A stretch of 64,000 nucleotides of DNA from Flavobacterium seoulense (GTDB lineage: Bacteria > Bacteroidota > Bacteroidia > Flavobacteriales > Flavobacteriaceae). Shown one piece after another: positions 49,937 to 57,493 of the stretch. Position 1 is the stretch's first letter. Each line of letters begins with the position of its first letter. The position numbers and the translations under genes are program-made. Under the pieces are notes generated by a model. It had not been told where the DNA came from. It worked only from the letters and a program-made list of their open reading frames with translations, and did no database searches. Location of the stretch: the NCBI RefSeq assembly GCF_000695795.1, contig NZ_JNCA01000029.1, forward strand, positions 1 to 64,000, given 5' to 3'.

Positions 49937-52384
49937 TTAAACATTTCCAATTCTGATTACATCGGCAAAAATTCCCGAAGCCGTAACCGCAGCTCCCGCA
50001 CCGGCACCTTTTATCAATAAAGGCTGATCTACATAACGATCAGTGTAGAATAAAACGATATTGTCTTTTCCTTCTAAATTGTAGAAAGGATGGTCTTTTG
50101 GAATAAATTGCAAGCCTACACTTGCTTTTTCATTCTCAAATTGCGCCACAAATTTCAATCTACTGTCTTTTTGTTTGGCTTCTGCCAAAATTCCTTCAAA
50201 ATGACTGTTGTATTCCACTAATGATTTGAAGAAATCCTCATTATTAGTTGTTGCCATGCAGGCAGCAGGTAAGAATGATTGGTTTTCAATATCTTCAATT
50301 TCCATTTGGTAACCGCTTTCGCGAATTAAGATCAGGATTTTTCTTGCTACGTCAATTCCGCTTAAGTCAATTTTTGGATCAGGCTCTGTAAATCCTTGTA
50401 CTCCTGCTTCTTTAACCACATCATGGAACGAGTTGTTTTCGTCAAAATTGTTAAAGATAAAGTTTAGGCTTCCTGATAAAACCGCCTGAATTTTGTGTAC
50501 TTTATCACCCGAAGCGATTAAGTTTTTAACCGTATCGATAATTGGTAATCCTGCACCAACATTCGTTTCAAACAAGAATGGGGCATTGTATTGTCTTGAT
50601 AATTTTTTCAGGTTTTTGTAATTGTCATACGCCGAAGCACAGGCAATTTTGTTACAAGTAACCACACCTACACTTTGTTTTAAGAAGTGCTCGTAAATAG
50701 CAGCAACATCAGCATTTGCAGTAATATCTACAAAAATAGAGTTACGTAAATTTAATGCGATTACTTTTTCGATAAATAATTCTCTGTTAGCAGTTTCTCC
50801 ATTATCAAGAGCTGTTTGCCAAGAATCTAAATCAATCGCATCGTCATCAAAGTGCATTTTTCTTGAATTAGATAACGCAATAACGCGAACATTGATTTTA
50901 AGATTTTCTTTTAAGAATTTCTTTTGCTGGTGGATTTGTTCGATGAATTTTTCACCTACATTACCCACACCCATCACGAACAAGTTTAATTGTTTAGTGT
51001 TTTCTTCAAAGAAATTTTCGTGCAAAGTATTCAAAGCTTTTTTAACGTCTCTTTCGTTAATTACCGCCGAGATATTTCTTTCAGAAGCACCCTGAGCAAT
51101 TGCGCGGATGTTTACGTTATTTTTACCCAAAGTACTAAACATTCTACCGCTTAGTCCCTGGTGATTTTTCATGTTTTCACCAACCAATGCAATGATGCAA
51201 AGGTTTTTCTCAACAATGCAGGAATCGATTTTGTTTTGAGCAATTTCGATTTCGAAAGCTTTGTTGATGGCATATTCAGCTGCTTCGGCATCACTAGTCA
51301 GGATTCCGATGCAGATAGAATGCTCTGATGAAGCTTGAGTGATAAAAATCACATTGATATTTACATTAGATAAAACTTCGAAAAGTCTTTTAGAAGAACC
51401 CGAAACACCAATCATTCCTGGACCTTCCAATGTAATCAAAGTAATATTGTCAATATGACTAATTCCTCTTGCCGGATTTCCATTTGAAGTAGAAACATTC
51501 GAAATAAAAGTTCCTTCAGCTTCCGGTTCAAAAGTATTCTTGATATGAATAGGAATGTTTTTTCTTAAAACAGGTTGGATTGTTGGCGGATACAACACCT
51601 TGGCACCAAAATGTGACAATTCCATTGCTTCCTGATACGAAATTGCAGCAATAGGTTGAGCTTGTTTTACAATTTTAGGATTAGCAGTAAACATCCCGTT
51701 TACATCAGTCCAGATTTCTAATTCAGTTGCATTTAATGCTCCAGCCATGATAGCTGCAGTATAATCAGATCCACCGCGGCCTAAAGTAGTATTGATTTCG
51801 TCAAGAGACGAAGCAATAAAACCAGGCATAACTACAACCTGAGAATCATTCGAACTAAAAAATGCAGTTGTTAATAAATTAGTAACTTCAAAATTTACGA
51901 TGGCTTTTCCGTAGTTGTTGTTTGTTTTAATCAACTCACGACTGTCTTTGTAACTACTATTTTTTAGATTTTGTTTTAAAGATTCGGCAATGATATAAGA
52001 TGAAAGTAATTCGCCAAAACTTAAAATAGTATCCGATGTTCTTGCTGATAATTCGCCCAAAAGGAAACATCCGTCCAGAATAGTTTCAAGGTGGTTGATG
52101 ATTCTTTTAATATGGCTTAATAAACCGCTTTGTTCACTTACAGGAATTAATTCTTTTAAAGCGTCTAAGTGTTTTTTCTCAATTTCAGCAACAATGTCTT
52201 TGTAAGTTTCATCATTAGAAGCTGCTTTTGAAGCTGCTAATTGCAATAAATCGGTTACTTTACTAAGAGCAGAAACAACTACAATAAGTTTGTCATTTTT
52301 AGCTTTGTTGAGAACAATATCTAAAACTAGTTTTATATTTTTTGCATTGGCTACCGAAGTTCCACCAAATTTTAATACTTTCAT
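49937..52384 (-). CDS. thrA: Bifunctional aspartate kinase / homoserine dehydrogenase I
   Basis: This 815-residue fusion catalyses the first and third steps from aspartate to threonine. The N-terminal kinase begins MKVLKFGGTSVANAKNIK (ATP site) and has the later FGELLSSYIIAE and GRGGSDYTAAI. Two ACT regulatory modules occupy roughly residues 310-460 (ITLEGPGMIGVSGSSKRLFE; NVNVIFITQASSEHSICIG). The homoserine dehydrogenase half starts with NLFVMGVGNVGEKF near 465 and contains FTEPDPKIDLSGIDVARK. Threonine feedback through the ACT modules is typical. Transcription is probably also controlled by the upstream Thr-rich leader peptide. Confidence 0.97.
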   Translation of the reverse strand: MKVLKFGGTSVANAKNIKLVLDIVLNKAKNDKLIVVVSALSKVTDLLQLAASKAASNDETYKDIVAEIEKKHLDALKELIPVSEQSGLLSHIKRIINHLETILDGCFLLGELSARTSDTILSFGELLSSYIIAESLKQNLKNSSYKDSRELIKTNNNYGKAIVNFEVTNLLTTAFFSSNDSQVVVMPGFIASSLDEINTTLGRGGSDYTAAIMAGALNATELEIWTDVNGMFTANPKIVKQAQPIAAISYQEAMELSHFGAKVLYPPTIQPVLRKNIPIHIKNTFEPEAEGTFISNVSTSNGNPARGISHIDNITLITLEGPGMIGVSGSSKRLFEVLSNVNINVIFITQASSEHSICIGILTSDAEAAEYAINKAFEIEIAQNKIDSCIVEKNLCIIALVGENMKNHQGLSGRMFSTLGKNNVNIRAIAQGASERNISAVINERDVKKALNTLHENFFEENTKQLNLFVMGVGNVGEKFIEQIHQQKKFLKENLKINVRVIALSNSRKMHFDDDAIDLDSWQTALDNGETANRELFIEKVIALNLRNSIFVDITANADVAAIYEHFLKQSVGVVTCNKIACASAYDNYKNLKKLSRQYNAPFLFETNVGAGLPIIDTVKNLIASGDKVHKIQAVLSGSLNFIFNNFDENNSFHDVVKEAGVQGFTEPDPKIDLSGIDVARKILILIRESGYQMEIEDIENQSFLPAACMATTNNEDFFKSLVEYNSHFEGILAEAKQKDSRLKFVAQFENEKASVGLQFIPKDHPFYNLEGKDNIVLFYTDRYVDQPLLIKGAGAGAAVTASGIFADVIRIGNV

Positions 52385-52489
52385 TTTGTTTGTTTTATTT
52401 TAAAAATGCAATATTTTATATACACCCAACATCTTTCTTCTAATAAAAAAGTATGTATCAATCAGGATTATATGTAATGATGAATACCC

Positions 52490-52576
52490 CTAAGGGGTAG
52501 TAGTAGTTGTAACAGAAATTGAAACCCAAATTTGAGTTGCTATCGGAGATTGATATGTAGTTCTGTTGTTTATCAT
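52490..52576 (-). CDS. thr operon leader peptide (28 residues)
   Basis: A 28-codon reading frame reads MINNRTTYQSPIATQI and ends WVSISVTTTTTP. Eight of the 28 residues are Thr, five consecutive just before the Pro and stop. A self-complementary CCCC-TTA-GGGG overlaps the stop codon, and a T6 run lies ~40 bases on, before thrA. The arrangement (Thr-rich short ORF directly upstream of thrA with following structure) matches ribosome-mediated attenuation of thr operons in other bacteria. The start is only about ten bases from the promoter's -7 box, so the leader is almost leaderless. Confidence 0.8.
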   Translation of the reverse strand: MINNRTTYQSPIATQIWVSISVTTTTTP

Positions 52577-52585
52577 AAGAGTTCC

Positions 52586-52614
52586 CAAAAATACAGTTTT
52601 TTATAAAAAGCAAA
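52586..52614 (-). promoter_or_regulatory. thr operon promoter
   Basis: On the minus strand TTTG, 17 bases, then TATTTTTG matches the flavobacterial consensus. It lies just before the leader-peptide ATG. The ~430 bases from here to the DUF47 gene are AT-rich with no gene seen, only a possible -7 box TATTTTTG at 53020-53027 for the DUF47 operon and a second TATATTTG (minus) at 52656-52663. Confidence 0.75.
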
Positions 52615-53050
52615 AACCTTTATTGGGTTTTTGTGAAAAATTTTAAAAAAAAGAGCAAATATATAGTTTTACTGCGTCTAATTATAGTGATTTTCTTTTA
52701 ATTTTTTTGAATTAGTCCGTTTTTTGTGAAAATATTATTTTGATAATTTGTTGTATTAAGAAAATGTATAACTACATCAGGAATAAAAAAGATTTAGACC
52801 GAATATATTTTAGCATTTAAGAACCTCAATTTTTGTTTTTAGGAATTTGACAAATCAAATAGTTTAATTTTTAAAAGAAAGCAGTTTTTACGCACATTGT
52901 AGCATAAAGTATTTTCTGTTTTGGTTAATTTTTTATTTAAAAAAGAACAAATAGTCGAAAAAAACCACTGTAAGGCAGGATTAATTTTTGAAATAACTTT
53001 AACATGAAATAAAAAAAAGTATTTTTGCTATCTAAAAAATAAAGTAAAAA

Positions 53051-53695
53051 ATGTCAATAAACAGTATTTTCCAATTTTTAGTACCAAAGGATAAAAAATT
53101 CTTCCCACTTTTTGAAGAAGCTTCTAGTAATTTGATTGAATTGGCTTCTAATTTACATGAAGCTGTAAATCTTCCTTTGAAAGAAAGAGAAGTGCTTTTT
53201 CAAAAAATAGATGAATTAGAACAAAGAGGAGAAGACATTACGCGTCAGACAAATTTAGAGTTGAGTAGAAACTTTATTACTCCGTTTGACCGTGAAGATA
53301 TTCACTCACTGGTTACTTCTATTGATAATGTTGCCGATCGTTTGCATGGTGCATCAAGTATTATGCGTTTGTATCAGGTAGATAAGATTACTAAATCTAT
53401 TCGAAAATTGACAGAAATTAATCTTGAAGCTTGTCAGCATATTGAAGTTGCTGTAAAAGAATTGAGAGATTTTAAAAATGCTCATAAAATTAAAGCGGCT
53501 TGTGCTAAAATTTCGAAGTTAGAAAACAAATCGGATAATGTGTATAACAAAGCTGTTTTTGAAATTTTTGAAAACGAAACCGATGCTAAGAATATCATTA
53601 AATACAAAGAAGTATTGTCAATCTTAGAATCAGCTACTGATAAATGTAAAAGTGTAGCGAGTGTTTTAGAATCGATTTCGGTTAAGCATTCTTAA
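53051..53695 (+). CDS. DUF47/PhoU-like phosphate transport accessory protein
   Basis: This 214-residue all-helical protein is of the PhoU/DUF47 family. It has two related three-helix bundles with acidic metal-site patterns (LFQKIDELEQRGEDITRQTN early; AKISKLENKSDNVYNKAVFE later, E/DxxxD style). It precedes the PiT phosphate transporter by 29 bases, the usual partner, and likely controls or stabilises it. A single -7-type box TATTTTTG at 53020-53027 is the best promoter candidate; a -33 box at the right spacing was not found. Confidence 0.93.
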   Translation: MSINSIFQFLVPKDKKFFPLFEEASSNLIELASNLHEAVNLPLKEREVLFQKIDELEQRGEDITRQTNLELSRNFITPFDREDIHSLVTSIDNVADRLHGASSIMRLYQVDKITKSIRKLTEINLEACQHIEVAVKELRDFKNAHKIKAACAKISKLENKSDNVYNKAVFEIFENETDAKNIIKYKEVLSILESATDKCKSVASVLESISVKHS

Positions 53696-53724
53696 ATTTA
53701 ATTTATTTTTTGAAGTAATCACTT

Positions 53725-55059
53725 ATGACTTTACTTATCACAATTATAGTTTTAGCACTTATTTTTGATTACATAAACGGTTTTCATGATGCTGCTAATG
53801 CTATTGCAACAGTTGTTGCTACAAAAGTATTGACTCCTTTTCAGGCGGTTGTCTGGGCTGCTTTCTTTAATTTTTTAGCTTATTGGGTCTTTGGTTTTGG
53901 GGTAGCCGATACTGTGGCAAAAACAGCGCACACTATTGATATTAATTTAACTGTTATTCTGGCGGGTGTTATTGCGGCAATTTGTTGGAATTTATTAACC
54001 TGGTGGTTAGGAATTCCGTCGAGTTCTTCGCATACTTTAATTGGTGGATTTGCCGGAGCTGCTATTGCTCATGCTATTTATATGCACGGTTTTTCAGATT
54101 ATACTGTGATTGAAGATGGGGTGACTGTTACAAGACATTGGTATAATATTGTAAACTGGTACGATCCCGGAAAACCAGGAGCGATGCCTACCGGAGTTGT
54201 TATAATTGTTGTTTTTATCTTTTTAGCACCTTTTTTAGGAGTTTTAGCTTCTTATTTAATTTCTATTTGGTTATTAAATGCAGCCAGAAAAAGTATTTAT
54301 CCAAAGATTTTTACGGTAGCTTTAATGATTGCTACAATTTGGTTTATCAGTAAAATGATTATCAATGACGTAGGTGAATCAAGATTTGAATCTCATTTTT
54401 GGAATGTAGCTTTTGATCCGCATAATATCAAATGGTTTTTAGTAGGTTTTATTATTCTTTCAGTAAGTTTATTTTGCTTGGTTTTTAGTAGTTTGAGTTA
54501 CCATCAATCAGAGAAAATGCTAAAAAAGATGCAATTGTTATCTTCGGCAGCATTTAGTTTAGGTCATGGAGGTAATGATTCTCAAAAAGTAATGGGTATT
54601 ATCGCAGCTGCAGTAATTGTTTATACGAATAGTGAAGGTGTGGATTTGAATGCTATGCCAACATGGTTGCGTGTGGCTTTACCGGAAGGTGAAACTCCGG
54701 GAATCATGCCTGAATGGATTCCGTTAGCCTGTTATTCTGCTATTGCTGCGGGAACTTTGAGTGGAGGTTGGAAAATTGTAAAAACAATGGGTTCTAAAAT
54801 TACCAAAGTAACTTCTTTTGAAGGTGTTGCGGCTGAAACAGCCGGAGCTTTAACCTTGTATTTTACAGAGCATTTAAAAATCCCGGTAAGTACAACGCAT
54901 ACTATTACAGGTTCTATTATTGGTGTTGGATTAACAAAACGTGTTTCGGCAGTACGCTGGGGAGTAACCGTAAGTTTGATTTGGGCATGGATTTTAACCA
55001 TTCCTATTTCAGCACTTTTAGCAGCAATTTGCTATTATGTATTGAATATTTTCTTGTAA
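53725..55059 (+). CDS. Inorganic phosphate transporter, PiT family
   Basis: This 444-residue integral membrane protein of the PiT family carries both halves of the signature: FHDAANAIATVVATKVLTP near the N-terminus (G/D-AANAIAT) and FSLGHGGNDSQKVMGIIAAA in the second half (GGNDSQ). TTWWLGIPSSSSHTLIGG-type and VSTTHTITGSI repeats are also present. About ten helices are visible, with a large middle soluble loop. It imports phosphate or metal-phosphate using the proton or Na+ gradient. Confidence 0.95.
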   Translation: MTLLITIIVLALIFDYINGFHDAANAIATVVATKVLTPFQAVVWAAFFNFLAYWVFGFGVADTVAKTAHTIDINLTVILAGVIAAICWNLLTWWLGIPSSSSHTLIGGFAGAAIAHAIYMHGFSDYTVIEDGVTVTRHWYNIVNWYDPGKPGAMPTGVVIIVVFIFLAPFLGVLASYLISIWLLNAARKSIYPKIFTVALMIATIWFISKMIINDVGESRFESHFWNVAFDPHNIKWFLVGFIILSVSLFCLVFSSLSYHQSEKMLKKMQLLSSAAFSLGHGGNDSQKVMGIIAAAVIVYTNSEGVDLNAMPTWLRVALPEGETPGIMPEWIPLACYSAIAAGTLSGGWKIVKTMGSKITKVTSFEGVAAETAGALTLYFTEHLKIPVSTTHTITGSIIGVGLTKRVSAVRWGVTVSLIWAWILTIPISALLAAICYYVLNIFL

Positions 55060-55078
55060 AAAAGAATCAAAATATGCT

Positions 55079-55112
55079 AAGCCATCTGATATTTCAGATG
55101 GCTTTTCTTTTT
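55079..55112 (+). terminator. PiT gene terminator
   Basis: The 11-bp perfect stem AAGCCATCTGA / TCAGATGGCTT with a TATT loop is followed by T-rich sequence. Confidence 0.92.
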
Positions 55113-55125
55113 AAAAAATGTTATT

Positions 55126-55974
55126 ATGTTGTATTTGTTGTTGAGTGTAATTTGTAGTGTTGCTGTAGGTGTAATTTTTAAAGTTGCCCGTAAATGGCCT
55201 ATAGATGCAAAGCAAATAGTATTGTTTAATTATTTCTTTGCGCTATTACTGTGTTATACGGTTTTCTCTCCCAATTTAGAAGCAGTTACTACTGATGCAC
55301 CATTTTTGTTGTATGTGAGTTTAGGTATTTTATTGCCTGTGGTATTTTTGTTTTTAATTTATTCGATTAAAAATATAGGAATTGTAAAGACCGATGCAGC
55401 TCAAAGATTATCCCTTTTTGTGTCTATTGTAGCGGCTTGGTTGCTTTTTAAAGAAGTGTTTTCGATTACCAAACTAATCGGAATCACAATTGGTTTTCTG
55501 GCTTTATTTTGTGTTTTGTATAAAACTGCAGATACTACAAAATCAGATTTAAAATATCCTGTTTTAGTTTTTTTTGGTTTCGGATTTATTGATATTCTAT
55601 TCAAAAAAGTAGCTGCTTTTACGGCCGTTCCTTACACTACTTCTTTGTTTGTAATTTTTAGTATTGCCTTGTTTTTTATGATTTGTGCAGTGTTGTATGA
55701 AATGATAATTAGTAAAAAACAATTCGATATTAAGAATCTTGTTTTTGGTTTTTTAGTAGGCTGTTTTAATTTTGGAAATATATTATTTTATTTAAAGGCA
55801 CACCAAGCTTTTTCCTCTAATCCATCCACTGTTTTTGCAGGAATGAATATGGGAGTTATCTTGCTAGGAAGTATTGTAGGTATAATTATTTTTAAAGAAA
55901 AATTATCAAAACTGAATTTTTTCGGTTTAGTTTTGGCTCTTCTTTCGATACTTTTTATTGTTCTTTCTGTTTAG
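55126..55974 (+). CDS. EamA/DMT-family permease
   Basis: This 282-residue membrane protein has ten hydrophobic helices in two repeats of five, as in drug/metabolite transporters of the EamA family (YLLLSVICSVAVGVIFKVA at the start; FAGMNMGVILLGSIVGIIIF near the end). The substrate is unknown. It converges with the RimK gene: the last 20 bases overlap at 55955-55974 on opposite strands, and no terminator hairpin is seen there. Confidence 0.85.
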   Translation: MLYLLLSVICSVAVGVIFKVARKWPIDAKQIVLFNYFFALLLCYTVFSPNLEAVTTDAPFLLYVSLGILLPVVFLFLIYSIKNIGIVKTDAAQRLSLFVSIVAAWLLFKEVFSITKLIGITIGFLALFCVLYKTADTTKSDLKYPVLVFFGFGFIDILFKKVAAFTAVPYTTSLFVIFSIALFFMICAVLYEMIISKKQFDIKNLVFGFLVGCFNFGNILFYLKAHQAFSSNPSTVFAGMNMGVILLGSIVGIIIFKEKLSKLNFFGLVLALLSILFIVLSV

Positions 55975-57346
55975 GATTTGCAGTGTCTAATTTGAAGTTT
56001 TTTTCAATAGCTCTAATCATTTCTCCGGCAATATCCTTGTTAGTTGCTGCTTCGATGCCTTCCAGTCCGGGAGAAGAGTTTACTTCAAGCAACAAAGGGC
56101 CTTTTGAAGAACGAATAATATCTACACCGGCAACTCTTAAATCCATTGCTTTAGCGGCTTTTATAGCTATTTTTTTCTCATCAGGAGTAGCTTTTATAAT
56201 TGAGGCTGTTCCGCCAAGGTGAATATTAGCTCTAAATTCGCCAGGCATTGCCTCACGCTGAATGGTAGCTACTACTTTTCCGTCAACCACAAACAGTCTT
56301 AGGTCTTTTCCGTTGGCTTCTTTAATGAATTCCTGAACCAGAATGTTTGCATTTAAACTTTTGAAAGCATTAATAACACTTTCGGCAGCTTTTTTAGTCT
56401 CGGCTAATACAACTCCTTTTCCCTGAGTTCCTTCCAATAATTTTACAACCAATGGAGGTCCGCCTACCATTTTGATTAAGTCGTCAGTGTCTAATGGTGA
56501 ATTAGCAAATCCGGTTGTTGGAATTCCAATACCGCTGTGAAGTAATAATTGTAACGAAAAGAGTTTGTCTCTGGATTGTGTAATGGCAGTAGAAGAGTTT
56601 AAACAAAACACATTTAAAGCCTCAAACTGGCGTGTTAAAGCACAACCATAAAAGGTAACACTCGGACGGATTCTGGGAATGATAGCATCAAATTCGTTTA
56701 AGATTTTTCCACCACGGTAATGAATCTCAGGTTTTTTAGCATCCAGTTTGATGTAGCATTCTTTGATGTTTAAGAAATGCATTTCGTGACCACGCATTTC
56801 GCCAGCTTCCATAATTCTTTTATTGCTATACAATTCAGGATTACTGGCTAATAATCCAATTCGTAATCCGCTAGGTGCTTTTTCTGAATTTTTATAGATT
56901 TCTTTTAGATTGTCGTTGCTTGGCTGTCCTAATAAAAACTGTTTTTCTGGATCGACTAAGACTCTTCCGCTCATGGCTTCGCGGCCTAAAAGCATTCTGA
57001 AGCCCATAGTATCTCTATTGGTTAAAGTAACTTCGATAGGCCAGGTGGCTTCGCCAATTTCTAAATTGGTTTGAATAACATAGCGTTGTTCTCTAAAACC
57101 GCTGGAACTTTTTACAATCCTTTTGTCTATCAAAGGCGCTTCGCAGTGAATAATTGTTTTAGAGTTATTTTGGATTGGGTTAATATCGAATTTTACCCAA
57201 TTAGTATCATTCTTGATGAAAGGTGCAATATTGATAGCGTGTAATGCAGAGGTTTTTGCCCCCGAATCAACTCTGGCTTTTATTGTTGGAATTCCTAAAT
57301 CAGGAAAAGAACACCATTCTTCACTACCTACGACAACTTTATTCAT
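55955..57346 (-). CDS. rimK: RimB-RimK fusion: ribosomal S6 glutamate ligase with aspartic protease-like domain
   Basis: This 463-residue protein fuses an N-terminal RimB-like (DUF785, retropepsin-type) domain at ~1-150 to a RimK ATP-grasp ligase at ~160-450. The first has VDSGAKTSALHA with the Asp-Ser-Gly motif and FRMLLGREAM. The second has TFYGCALTRQFEALNVFCLN, the ATP-grasp FANSPLDTDDL, VVKLLEGTQGKGV and VDIIRSSKGPLLLEVNSSPG. RimK adds glutamates to the S6 C-terminus, and RimB relates to its control or removal. In Proteobacteria they are separate neighbouring genes; here they form one chain. Confidence 0.92.
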   Translation of the reverse strand: MNKVVVGSEEWCSFPDLGIPTIKARVDSGAKTSALHAINIAPFIKNDTNWVKFDINPIQNNSKTIIHCEAPLIDKRIVKSSSGFREQRYVIQTNLEIGEATWPIEVTLTNRDTMGFRMLLGREAMSGRVLVDPEKQFLLGQPSNDNLKEIYKNSEKAPSGLRIGLLASNPELYSNKRIMEAGEMRGHEMHFLNIKECYIKLDAKKPEIHYRGGKILNEFDAIIPRIRPSVTFYGCALTRQFEALNVFCLNSSTAITQSRDKLFSLQLLLHSGIGIPTTGFANSPLDTDDLIKMVGGPPLVVKLLEGTQGKGVVLAETKKAAESVINAFKSLNANILVQEFIKEANGKDLRLFVVDGKVVATIQREAMPGEFRANIHLGGTASIIKATPDEKKIAIKAAKAMDLRVAGVDIIRSSKGPLLLEVNSSPGLEGIEAATNKDIAGEMIRAIEKNFKLDTANPKQKEQ

Positions 57347-57437
57347 TGTTATTTTTATTGAAATTGGGATTGTTTTGTTACAACGTCAAAAGTAGTTATT
57401 TGTTTTCCAGATGAAAGGAAATGATGTTAAATGAATA

Positions 57438-57468
57438 AACCCGTTATGTTATGAAAACGTAACGGGTT
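57438..57468 (-). terminator. clpC terminator
   Basis: The 13-bp stem AACCCGTTACGTT / AACATAACGGGTT (one G-T pair) with a short loop lies ~26 bases past the clpC stop, with moderately T-rich sequence after it. Confidence 0.7.
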
Positions 57469-57493
57469 CTGTTGTTAAATTGCATAGCAACGT

